Part shown: positions 1 to 11,391 of the stretch, one piece after another
How the letters are laid out: every line of letters begins with the position of its first letter
Numbering within the stretch: the stretch's first letter is position 1
NCBI GenBank assembly: GCA_025349905.2
Contig: MU624666.1
Location: 1 to 33,322 of the forward strand
Reading direction: 5' to 3'
DNA from: Blastocladiella britannica
Taxonomy: Eukaryota > Blastocladiomycota > Blastocladiomycetes > Blastocladiales > Blastocladiaceae
Length of the DNA: 33,322 nt
Position numbers and translations under genes: made by a program
The notes under the pieces: generated by a model
The model's database searches: none
The model's input: only the letters and a program-made list of their open reading frames with translations
Told to the model about the DNA's origin: nothing

Positions 1-80
1 GCTTCTCCGCGTCGGCTTGGTTGGCTGCAGTCGCCTTCTTCGCCAGTCTGTGCGCGTCTTTCATCTCCTCCTTGTTGCGC
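1..80 (-). CDS. possible partial CDS running off the left edge
   Basis: Reading leftward, an ATG at 64-62 opens a frame that stays open to the edge and gives a Lys/Ala-rich start (MKDAHRLAKKATAANQADAE). The same frame could instead come from an exon beginning at 80, because an AG that could be an intron end lies at 82-81. Charged, stop-free and AT-poor sequence is compatible with coding, but only about 21 codons are visible. I recognise no family. It could equally be chance. Confidence 0.3.
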
Positions 81-640
81 CTATTTCTCTTCGGCAGGGG
101 AGCGACGCGCCGGCACGTTGCCGCAACAGATCCGCGATCGCAGTGACATGCCGCACCCAAGTAACCCAAATCGAACGTAAATCGAACGCAAATCGGCGTT
201 TAAAAATTCGGGAAATATAAATTATGGGTCGCGACGCTAGAAAGTCGAGTCCAGAGTAGTCGCGCGGCGGACGGCGTCCTTTTTGTGGGTTGTGGGGTGC
301 GGCGCTGTTGTCGGCGAGAGAGAAATGAGAAACCGCACAAAAACCTTGGGACAAACCCGCCGATGTACTCGACCACCCCGAGCACCAAGGCATGATCGTA
401 TCAAATTTCTTCAATAACAACTCTTGATCGCGTCCATTCTACGATCATTTTGGTATTAAAAAAAGTCGGCTTTTCGCATTTTCATTACTAGTTCAAGGAT
501 GTGGGGTCAAGTTCAAGGAATATGGCCAAAGCTCACAAAAAACCTTTTACCAATGTGACAGGCGTGTCAAGCTTTAAAAAAAAACGGCTGCCCTTTCTCG
601 CCATGGCCGCTGGCCACGATTCTGGAACCCACCGCGCCCC
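81..640. promoter_or_regulatory. intergenic region, left edge to permease gene
   Basis: About 560 bp with no convincing gene. It holds an 11-bp tandem repeat (168-198), a TATAAA at 216-221, and a second AT-rich stretch at 450-490. A nine-base string (gttcaagga) occurs twice within 490-520. Short frames on both strands here lack any coding character I can recognise. If the left-edge gene and the permease are both real, this is their shared divergent promoter. Confidence 0.4.
168..198. repeat. 11-bp tandem repeat, about 2.8 copies
   Basis: The unit aaatcgaacgt/c starts at 168, 179 and 190, the third copy being shortened and diverged (aaatcggcg). The period equals about one helical turn, so the copies face the same side of the DNA. 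It sits in the putative divergent promoter. Function is unknown. Confidence 0.7.
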
Positions 641-3232
641 ATGCCTGCTCTCCCTACAGCGCTCCCAGATGCTGTCTCTGCATACCTGGACAAGCGCCGG
701 CTGGCCACGCCGTTTGCCGGGTCCGCGCTAATTGCCGGATTCATTGTCGGTTTGTCGTCCTTCATTTTACCTTTCTCGACCTGGCAATTCACCGAAAAAT
801 ACGACAAAGGCATTGTCATTTCTGGCGCATTCACGGGCTTCCAGACTGGCCTTCTCGTTGGATGGCCGGCCATGCTCATTGCAACCGCGCTGGCGGCCGT
901 CATGTACACCTGCTTGGTGTCATCCGTCACCGAAATGTGCACTGCGCTCCCGTTTGCGTCTGGTCCCGCTGCATTTGCGCAGGCAGCGCTCAATTCGGGC
1001 GCTGGCGCCCTGACTGGCGGAGTCTATGCGGTAGCGTATACGATTCTGTCCGCGACTGTCCTCGTATCGATTTGCGAAACCCTGGCGCTTGCATTCCCGT
1101 CCTCGATCCCGAGCGGGCTGTACAATTTCATTTGGCTGTGCGTGGTAGCACTGACCACGCTAGCACTTCACTGGGATCCGCGCGTCTTTTTCACGCAATC
1201 GCTGCTGCTGGCCATTTACTCCTGCGCGCTGCTACTTGTCTACCTTGTCCTTGTCCTTTTCATGACACCAGCGGACACGAACGCTGTGCTCGAAAATGGT
1301 ACCCGTACGGCGAGCTGGTATGCGCCTGGCTCTGGTTCAGTGTCGTTTTCCGCGCCTGGATTGAGCATGAAGGATATCGTGCGCGCATTCCCATTTTGCT
1401 GTTGGTTGGTACCATTCATTTTTTTTCTCCGTGGAACATGCAATTGATCTCAATATACAGGCTATTTTCCGGTCTGGAAGCGTTTGCTTGCACAGCAGAG
1501 GAAGCCAAGCAAATATTCAAGTCTGCTCCCCGTGCAACCTTGCATGCATTGCTGATTATCTTGTTTGTTTGCGTGTCAGTGGTCGCCACAGCTCCGCAGA
1601 TGGACGTGGCTGCATTCGCCCGGTCTGGTCACCCTCTACTCGATCGCGCGTTGAACTTGATCTGCTCAACCCTTGCGTCGCCCCCGAGCATTTGTACACT
1701 GAGCTCCCATACGTCCAGTTTCCGCCATGCTCCGTCGTTTTTCACGTCTGCAGTTGTCATTTTTGCCGTCTTTCCCCCACTGGCGCTCTCTCTGACCACG
1801 GCAACCTATACTTCCGCTCGTCACTTGTACACACTCTCACGGTTCGTCATTTTTTTTTTTTTTGCGTGACTCAGTTTATAAATGTTTAGGTCTGGAGTCC
1901 TTCCAATCCGACTCTCGCGGACAGGGAGCCGCGGCGCCCCACTCCTGGCGACGGCCGTGACGCTACTGATCCAAATCCTCCTCGCCTTGCTGATCCGCAC
2001 GCTTTCACAAATTCCAGCCATCTTTCAATCCATTTCCATTGTTCCACCGTCCCTCAAAGACAGTGGTACCTCTCAAACCTCCAACTACTGCCAGCAGAGC
2101 GACGAGGGCGTTTCGCAAATGATCCTGCTCCTGTCGGCGTGGATCTCAAACACATCGTACCTCCTGCAGTTCAGCTGCTACATTCTCATTTACCTCCGGC
2201 TGCCAAACCTCCCCCGACCGTTTCACTCTCCACTTGGACTGCCAGGTGCAATTGTGGGGTTTTTGGTTGCTCTAATGTTTGGCGTCATTGCTCCACTGTG
2301 TGTCAATCCATTCTTTTACGGGACGTTGCTAGCAATTTCGGTGGCGGTTTTATTCCTGGCTACCGTCTACTGGTTGTACGCTATCGCTCATTTTCTTTAT
2401 GTTTGTACATTCTCTCACACCCATTTTGTAAAATAGCCAAGTTGCGCGGGCTCGCATGGCCGAGTCGCCAGAAAAGATATTTGTCCGACTGCAAATCCAG
2501 CACCTGTACGGCCGCCGCCGAGTGCCGCTGACCCCACCCACGCGCGACTCTAATCATGGCGGCAGCATGGGCGGCGCCGAGGCGCAACATATCACCACGA
2601 CGGTTCCCTTGGCCCATCAGCAGACGCAGCTAACGCGGCTGGCGGAAACCCGCCAAATGTCTACGCTTGGGCAGCAGGTCCTTGATCGCTCGGACACGGC
2701 TGGCGCGCCGACGCTTATCCCCTCGCCTCCACCCCTCTCACCGCCTCCACCTTCGCCGCCACCATTACCACCACCTCCCGTGGCCTCATTGACGGCACCG
2801 GTCCACTCTCCGCCGACTGGTGGTGGCGCACGGCATCGCGGTGCCCAAATATTCTCGTATACGCACGGATCCGCCGCAACTCTGCCCGTGTCGCCCGAGC
2901 AATCCAGCATCCAGCATCTTTCGTCGCCATCCAGCTCGCCCCGACCACTGTTACCATCCTCTCATGTACATCGAACATCCGTGCTGACCGATGCGATTGC
3001 CGGCGATGGAGCGTATCATCCCCACTACCACCCGTGGTGGTCATTTGCGCGGCTGGCCCGCGCGTTCGATCCGCGCCCGGTACCGCTGCCCGACGACAAC
3101 AGCTTTCGAATGTATCATCTCCCATCGCCGGCGGCTGCGGCCGCTGCCGCTGCACTCGCGGCAGCGGACGACGACGGCGAGCAGTTGACGAGTACGGGGA
3201 GTGCGGATACCGTCAAGGTACTGAACCCATAA
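641..3232 (+). CDS. APC-superfamily amino acid/ethanolamine permease-like transporter
   Basis: Four exons keep one frame: 641-1404, 1461-1841, 1890-2404, 2442-3232 (816 aa). The first ~550 residues have many hydrophobic segments and APC landmarks: TEMCTALPFASG near the second to third membrane segment, GLEAFACTAEEAK (the usual GxE...AEE motif) right after intron 1, and a conserved SGVLP segment after intron 2. The motif set is closest to ethanolamine/amino-acid permeases; the substrate cannot be read from sequence. Residues ~554-816 form a cytoplasmic tail with SPEKIFVRLQIQHL followed by proline and alanine runs, longer than usual for the family. Intron 3 (37 nt) is the least certain junction, chosen because it alone joins the last membrane segment to the frame of the tail. 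The start ATG lacks the A-rich context of its neighbours and may be wrong. Confidence 0.8.
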
Positions 3233-3263
3233 ATATATTTACTCATTGTGTGTCAGTGCTGTT

Positions 3264-5083
3264 TTACTTGCGTCGCATCTCCCATGAGCTCAGACCGGCG
3301 GCGCGGATATCGTCGGTTCCCGATACGGTCGTTGTTGCAATGTTGGCGGCCGGACCCGCCAACGAACTTTTTGGCCGACTGCCCGCCACTCCGAGCGGCA
3401 CCTGAGTTCGCGCCATCACGTCCACAAGAGACACCGAGTACGAGACGCTACGACGAGGGCAGGGGGTGATTCGGATATTTGCGCCAAGAGTCTTTGGCAT
3501 GCTCTGGCTCCGCCGCGCTACATGGAGTTCGTATGGTTCGGTGACTGGGGGCGGGTTCGCGGGCGGAAACACCAAGCTGCGGGCGCGAACGGGACCGCCA
3601 TCCCGGCGCTTTGGCTTCAGTAGTGACTCGCACGGCGAAAAGTACCAGAGTGGGTGCGGCAAGCTCTCGACCGCCATCGATTCCTGCTGCTCCTTCTGAT
3701 CTTTTTGCTGTTTCTGATCCTGCTGATGTTGCTGGTGTAAGGCTGAAGTTGGTTCGGGTGCCGGTTGCTCGGCGGCCATGGAACGTGACGACTTGGCTCC
3801 ATCGACCGCCGCATCGGCAAAAGGGGTAGCGTTAGAAGAAACGGGAACCACGTCCAAGAACTCGCCGCTTCCAAACATTCCAGAATCGCCCAAGTGAAGG
3901 CGCTTGGCTGCTGCTGACATCTGGTTATCCGAAATCGCATATGAAGAGGAAGTGATGGAGGAGAGGGATTCGGTACTGGCGTCGGTTTTGGTGGGTGGGA
4001 TGCGAGTCTTTTTGAGAGCAACGACTCTCCGCGTCACTTGTACGGCGCCAAATAAGGTCAGGAACAAGTAGATCCCGACCGCAACGGTTACAATGGTTGT
4101 TGGGTGCGCGGCTTTGGTGAAATCGGAATCGAGGAATGGCGGTTGAAGTGCTGGTGCATCCGAGCCAGAGTACTGCGGCATTGTGATGTTGCTCCACGCG
4201 CAACCCTGCGCGCTTTGAGGTAAGGTAATTGGTGGCGGTGTCGCTATCTGGATCGGAACCGGACCAGTCGGGTCGATATTGTCGTCCAACGGGCCAAAAC
4301 AGGTCCTCGTAAACATTGCTGGCACTCGCGCTGGGCAGGTTTGGTTGGGTAGTAAATTGGACGACGAATCTTTTGGCAACATCGGGAAGTCATCGTCAGA
4401 GTCGTAACACTGTTGCACCATTGCCCAGGACACTGGCGGGCACAAGTCATCTTGGGAGTCGATCTCGTTAACGGTCATCTCGGCTGAAGTAGGCTCATGG
4501 TGGATCGACTTGGATCCAAAGACTGGATTCGCTTCGCTGGCGACTGCTGCTCCATTTGTCGACGTGTGAGAGGGCCTAATCGTGAAATGTAAGATTAAAA
4601 CCGTAAATATAAAATTGCAAAGATCCGAAATGCATACTCGGGGGCAAACGTGAACCATCCATAAATGCTCATAATCCCCGCAGCAGCAGCAACAAGCCAA
4701 TGAAACAGCGACGTCGCTTGCGCCGGCGCTGGATCCAGTTGTTTGTTGGTGAGCGGATGCTCCACTGGCTCCATTAGATCCATTTCCATGTCGGAATCAA
4801 ATTCAGAGTCAGACGCAGCGTAATCCATGATCTCCTCGGGATTCATGAGTTGGGAAAGCTGAATTGCAACAGGAGCAGGATCCACCATTTTCGGCACGAG
4901 TTGCGGCGTTTGAAGGACAACCGGATCGTCATCCTCGGCGTCGGAAAGCGGAGTATTGTCTGCGCCAATGGCGACAAACTCGCGCTGCAGTGTTTTCCAG
5001 CGCCGAAGCGCCTTGCGCGTGTGATCCGCGGGTCCGCGGCCTTGTGTGTTGACAAAGTGCCGTAATTCGTGTGCCGAGTACAT
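3264..5083 (-). CDS. orphan protein with two predicted membrane segments
   Basis: Exons 5083-4638 and 4575-3264 join through a 62-nt intron (phase 2, restoring a GAG codon) to give 585 aa. I do not recognise the family. Residues ~1-125 are acidic and soluble. A hydrophobic segment (LFHWLVAAAAGIMSIYGWF) lies at the end of exon 1. A ~190-residue loop with several cysteines follows, including DDLCPPVSWAMVQQCYD and NQTC. A second segment (TTIVTVAVGIYLFLTLFGAV) is followed by basic residues. The last ~220 residues are Ser/Gln/Pro-rich with a QQHQQDQKQQKDQK run. Spaced cysteines plus NQT suggest that the loop is lumenal or extracellular with both ends in the cytosol (inference). The ATG is preceded directly by atatataaa. 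The stop lies only 31 bp from that of the convergent permease. Confidence 0.7.
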
Positions 5084-5190
5084 TTTATATATTTAACGTC
5101 TACAATCTAAATTTCTACAATGCTGATTTGCGGAGAGAAAAAAAAAATCATGTAACTGCTTTTTTCAACATATCAAAAAACGATGACCAT

Positions 5191-6824
<1,634 letters not shown>

Positions 6825-6984
6825 TATTATTTTTTTCTGTTCGGATGAAAGAGGGCGGCCCGGTAGTGGCGGTGCCCAGGTTTTGGGCAAGAAAAAAACG
6901 ATCAAAAAAAAAAACACGGAACGATGTTCCCAATACGCCGCTCTTTCCCATTGCCCCGCAATTCGAAATTTAATACAATTAAAT
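6825..6984. promoter_or_regulatory. divergent promoter between the CRAL-TRIO gene and ARL3
   Basis: Only 160 bp separate the two divergent start codons, so the genes must share promoter DNA. The interval has a CCAAT pentamer (in gttcccaatacg), A-rich runs before the leftward start, and a taatacaattaaat stretch leading into the ARL3 ATG. Confidence 0.5.
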
Positions 6985-7781
6985 ATGGTTCGGGCACATA
7001 TTTGGTTGAGGATTGCATGGATAAGAACGCGACTAAATCGATTGTGAACATAGGGTCTCCTCGATCTCCTGCGCCGACTGCGCCGCCCTGATCGCGAGGT
7101 TCGGATCCTGCTCCTGGGCCTCGACAACGCCGGCAAGACCACGATCCTCAAGCAGCTCAACAATGAAAACATTGAAGAGGTCGCGCCCACCACTGGCTTC
7201 AATGTCAAGACCGTTCAGGCCCACGGGTTTAAAATGAACGTGTGGGACATTGGCGGTCAGAAATCGATCCGCCCGTACTGGTGTCACTACTTTGAGCAGA
7301 CGGATGTCTTTGTGCGTTTTTATGCTTGCTTTTAATTTTGTTTGCTTTTTTGACACTTTTTGTTTATGCAGATCTTTGTAATTGACAGTTCTGACAAGCG
7401 ACGCCTTGAAGAAGCGTATGTACTTTTTGTTAATTACATGTAATGGATCTTTGACTCTATGAGAGGTCCTTGCAGTGGGATCGAATTCAAACAGCTGGTC
7501 GAGGAAGAAAAACTCAACAATGTGCCAGTCTTGGTGTTTGCCAACAAGCAAGACTTGTCCAATGCCTTGCCGCCCGACGAGGTTCGCTATTTTTCATATT
7601 TTGATCTTGAATGTGCAATGCTCACCTTGCATGAAAAAATACATAGATCGCGTCCTGCTTGAACCTGCACTCGTTGCGCGACCGAACCTGGCAAATCCAG
7701 CCATGCTCGGCGACCGATGGAACGGGCATTCAGGAAGGGATGGAGTGGGCATGCAAGCATGCGGGCTCTGCGAAAAAGTAG
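6985..7781 (+). CDS. ARL3: ADP-ribosylation factor-like GTPase ARL3
   Basis: Five exons (6985-6987, 7054-7311, 7372-7415, 7476-7581, 7647-7781) encode 181 aa, matching the ~182 aa of ARL3. The GTPase motifs are intact: P-loop [21 protein letters not shown] (switch 2), NKQD and PCSA for guanine recognition. [34 protein letters not shown] and [13 protein letters not shown] match ARL3 rather than ARL2, which has WDVGGQ and RSYW. ARL3-GTP releases lipidated cargo from UNC119/PDE6D-type carriers, classically at the cilium or flagellum. The first exon holds only the ATG; the next begins [11 protein letters not shown], the amphipathic N-terminal helix, so the predicted start matches the family's MGLL. 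Downstream it converges on the FAM177-like gene (65 bp). Confidence 0.95.
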
Positions 7782-7846
7782 TTTCTTAATTTATTTTTAT
7801 TTTGGCAAAGCCAATTTGTGCAGTGGACACAATCTCTCAACCCAAC

Positions 7847-8496
7847 TTAAACTTGAGAAAAGTTGCGCGAGGCACCGCCACTGCCAGCAACAGCCGTCGA
7901 GGGCCCTTTTTGTTGGGGCAAGAGCGCGGATGACGGCGGCGCCATCAAGGGTATCTCCGAGAACCCAGGCATGACATTGACCACTTGCTCTCCCGTCACC
8001 GGTGCATTTGTACGACCCACAGACTTTTCGATCAGGTATTTTTGGTGCTTTTTAATCAAAGTTTTCAGTCTGGATCCACAAAATCAATATAAATGAAATG
8101 GGAAATAGGTACCCGCTGGCCCTCTTCCACCGCTTCGTCAATGTACTCGGCGTACCGGGGCGTGGTGAGTCCGAACCAATCCGCGAGCTTCCCTCCCACA
8201 ACATCGATGACTCCAAGAGTGGCGCTGCTGAATGCGCGAACCGGGCCAGGAACCCACGCAGGGCACACGAATTCGGCGTCAAATGAATCAGAGGACATGG
8301 GCATGGGGATCGGTGCTTGGCCTCCCGCTTCAGGATCCTAAAAACCGTTGCAATGATTTAAATGATGAGTACGTGGATTCTTCATGGATCTCGGATCCAG
8401 TGGGAACAATCGCACCGTGGGCGCATCGCGAGCAGCATTGGCACGGTTCACATCCTCCCACGTGAGTGCTGACGGGTACTGGCTGGTAGATGACAT
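7847..8496 (-). CDS. FAM177-family protein
   Basis: The core exon (8337-8113) contains ATLGVIDVVGGKLADW followed by FGLTTPRYAEYIDEAVEE, which matches the conserved FAM177 signature (D-x-x-G-x-K-L-A, G-[IL]-[ST]-T-P-[KR]-Y, then I-D-E). The last exon (8047-7847) follows a 65-nt intron in phase 0 and ends with a low-complexity tail. The first exon is less certain. A start at 8496 (MSSTSQYPS) with a donor after 8416 (gtgcga) restores the frame, giving about 168 aa. A donor about 40 nt further on (gtactc), paired with an acceptor inside the core exon, also works. An in-frame ATG at 8592 could lengthen the N-terminus. Human FAM177 proteins are linked to Golgi/endomembrane functions; the molecular role is poorly known. 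Confidence 0.75.
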
Positions 8497-8703
8497 TTCT
8501 CTATATTTGGATTTATGAGCCGATATAGTTGATGTGAAGAGAGCTTCAGGGTGGCTCAACAGCTCCTCTTTCCCAGAACCCGAGTAGCCCAAACTTTAGT
8601 GCTCGAGTGCCACTCACTCACTCCGTCAGGATTACCTACCAACACTTTTGTGCCCTCGTTCTTTTACTGGATCCAACCGATTTCTCCATAAAAAGTAAAA
8701 GCA

Positions 8704-10269
8704 ATGCCGGTGCCAGGAATCGCGCGCCAAATCAAAATCCAACTGGCTCGCGTCACGCGTGCCGATACCGACAAGCCGCGACGTCCCGCACGCGCCCATG
8801 GACTCGCCGCATACGACCCCAAGCTGTCCGGCGGGCTCCCGCGCTCCATTGAGGAAGGCTGGGAGGATGACGAGCTTCTTGCCTCCGAATCCGACCTCTT
8901 TGGCCGCGGGGCTCGCGGGACAGGTGGGCGCTGGGCCAAACGCGTCATGATCCTGCTGGTCGCTGCGCTTGCGGTATTTGGGCTTGTGAACGGTACTTTT
9001 TCATTCATTCATTTTTAGGTGGATTGACGCAGAAGCGAAGCGGATTGCCAAGAGGCCAATTATCTCCATCACCAAAACTGACCATGTCCCTGCGCGATGG
9101 CGTGTTCGCAGCATTTGGCTCTACTTCCAGTGACGGTTCCACTTCCTCTACTGCGTCACTCTCCGGTCGCTTTAGCAAGAGCAACCTCGATCCCACGAAT
9201 GTGATCCCCGCGTCCGGATCCGGATCTGGAGTAGCAGCCGACTCATTGCCCCCTTCTGGCAATCAAGAGCAGCAGCAAGCTCAACAGCAACAACAAAAGC
9301 AAGAGCCAAACACCAAGGGAGGAGCCGACAACTCTACGACCCCCACGGACACGATGACGGCAGCATCGGCCGCCCTAGCGGCCTGGACGGCGCAAACGCC
9401 CGAGGAGCGCAAGGCCACCGGGTTCCCGCTCCCACCGATCGTGCACACGAAATGGAACGACCGCACGTCGATCCCGCACCGCGCGCAAGAGTGCGTGGAC
9501 GGATGGCAGATCAAGAACCCGTCAGCGACGGTTCTGGTGTGGACCGACGCCGACACCAACGCGTTCGTGCAACTCCATTTCCCGGCGTGGTGGCCCGTGT
9601 ATTCGCGGCTGCCCCGCAACGTGATGAAGGTGGACATTGTGCGCAACATGCTGCTGGCAGTGTACGGCGGCGTGTGGGCCGATATCGACGCGTGTCCGCT
9701 GCGGCCCTTGAGCGATTGGGGACTGGGGGCATCGGACAAGCTGGTGGTCGGGACTGAGGCTGATATGGAGTCTTCCGTGTGGCCCACGCATTTTGCTCGC
9801 AAGTTCCAGTTCTGCACTTGGACATTTGCCAGCGTTCCGGGACACCCGGTCATGGCCGAGTTCTTGCATCGCACCGGCGCCAAGCTCGACGAGCGCCGCA
9901 ATACCTCTGGTGCCTATAGTCCTCCGATCACGGACGGCGACGTGTTGGATTTCACGGGTATGTGCCCTTTTTTTTTTCTTTCAATCGGGAGTCGCATTCT
10001 TCAAATGGAGAAGTATGACAGGACCAGGAATGTTTACCGACGCGGTGTTTTCGTACCTCGGGCAGCACGGCGACACGTCGTTCGATGCCATGCACTTTAT
10101 GCCGTCGAGGATGCACTTTGGCGATGCGACCGTGTTGCCGCTGTGGCAGTTCTCGCCCGGATCCACTCAGACGGGTACCTCGCGGCCAACCTACTCGCGC
10201 AACCACTTGGATCCCGAGGCGCTGGTGCTGCACCTGTTCCTTGGCAGCTGGCGCGACGGCAAGTACTAA
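8704..10269 (+). CDS. GT32 glycosyltransferase, Och1-like alpha-mannosyltransferase family
   Basis: Exons 8704-8992, 9019-9957 and 10022-10269 give 491 aa. The topology is type II: ~78 cytosolic residues, one membrane anchor (RVMILLVAALAVFGLVN), a Ser/Gln-rich stem (QEQQQAQQQQQKQEP), then the catalytic domain. The domain has the GT32 order: PPIVHTKWNDR, CVDGWQIKNPSATVLVWTD, MKVDIVRNMLLAVYGGVWAD with the DxD metal site (DID, ~316), and GTEADMESS. Family members add mannose (Och1) or other sugars to glycoproteins or lipids in the Golgi lumen; donor and acceptor cannot be told here. Intron 1 would be only 26 nt. The reading frame stops inside it, and splicing out more would remove the anchor. 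The stop is 126 bp from the convergent dynactin-like gene. Confidence 0.88.
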
Positions 10270-10395
10270 AGTCTCTACTTCCTCCTTTTGTGACCATCTT
10301 CGTTTGGTCGTATATATAACTGTTGTCGCAGTGCCCCCGTTCGTAATATAAATATAAGTTGCCCGAACCATTCTAGAAATAAGGATTGTATTGGA

Positions 10396-11270
10396 TCACT
10401 CGTTCTCACGTCGCCGGCTACCTTCGACGCGGGCAACGTGGCGCTCGACCTCTCGCAGTGACTCGTCCATGCGCACGAAAATGTCCGAGATGGCATCGAC
10501 CTGTACCGTGTGTTATGTCAGTGGAGGTCAATCGAAAGGAAAAGTTAAGAATGGAGAACGCACGTAGGCGCCATAGCCTTGCATGATGGCCACGACCCGG
10601 GCCTCGACATCGCGGACCTGGGCCTGAAGCGACTGGCCATAGTCGTCGGCAATAGTGTGGTTGGCGGCCACATCCGGCAGCGCTAACATATCCTCATTCA
10701 GTCCATGAAGCAAAACAACAGAGAAAATAGGAAGGCAATAATACCAGAGAAGGCGTCAGGCCTCAACTCGTCCTCGAGCGCCTCGAGCCTGACGAGCTCC
10801 GAAAACACTTTTTTCACGTCGGGCTCCGCCGCCTCGACAATCGCCGCTTTGGCGTCCGCGGGCACGTGGCGCAGTTTCTCGACCTGGGCCCAGTCGGCGA
10901 GTCCGTGCACGTCCCCCGCCAACGCCACCACGGCCATTGGGTCGGTGGCGTGCGCGACTGCAAACCTCAGCGCGGGCACCAGCGACCGTAACGCATACGT
11001 CAGGTCGGGCGACGTGGCCGCGGTCGCGTCCAGTTTCAGTTGCAGCCGCGCCAGTCGCGTCAGCAGCGTCTGGTCGGCGGGCGCGCGCTGGTGCGCACTG
11101 GGGACATCGGTGCCCGCCAGGGCTCCGTCCAGGGCTGCAATCCGCGACGCTAGCGCTTGGATCGCCGCCGTGTCGGCCGATTGCAGGGGCGTGGTGCGGT
11201 AGCCTCCCATTGATGAGCTTGTCATTACCGGGGACGTCGGACCAGTGGAAGGCGGCGAAGACGATGACAT
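10396..11270 (-). CDS. DCTN3: dynactin subunit 3 (p24)-like protein
   Basis: Exons 11270-10745, 10682-10564 and 10500-10396 give 249 aa. The protein is nearly all alpha-helical: an N-terminal Ser/Thr-rich lead, IQALASRIAALDGALAG, a central helical region with LVPALRFAVAHATDPMAV and DELRPDAFS, then SLQAQVRDVEARVVAIMQGY and FVRMDESLREVERHVARVEG. The C-terminal pattern (aromatic, D-E-x-L, then E) and overall spacing resemble p24/DCTN3, which sits with dynamitin in the dynactin shoulder and helps dynein carry cargo. Similarity is judged by eye and the family evolves fast, so another coiled-coil protein is possible. Introns are 62 and 63 nt. The start codon follows CCAAT by 8 bp (ccaataagagaaaATG). 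Confidence 0.55.
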
Positions 11271-11391
11271 TTTCTCTTATTGGACCAGTCAAGAAGCTCA
11301 AGTGCGTTTAATTATTATATTTTTTTTACAGTGTTTGCGGAGAGTGACAAAATTTGCAAGAAGGTTGGAAGATGAAACAGAAAGGTAGTGC

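Noticed and set aside
1405..1460. Donor at 1409 (gtacca) for permease intron 1
   Set aside because: It fits the +4 pyrimidine pattern better, but with the only acceptor (1460) it shifts the frame away from the conserved GLEAF...AEEAK segment.
4595..4700. Start of the second exon of the orphan two-TM gene as a Cys-rich N-terminus (MACCCCCGDY)
   Set aside because: That frame only overlaps exon 1 out of frame. A 62-nt intron joins exon 1 to the downstream frame cleanly.
9281..9901. Leftward 206-codon frame opposite the GT32 catalytic region
   Set aside because: It mirrors the conserved GT32 coding sequence on the other strand and has no recognisable domain.
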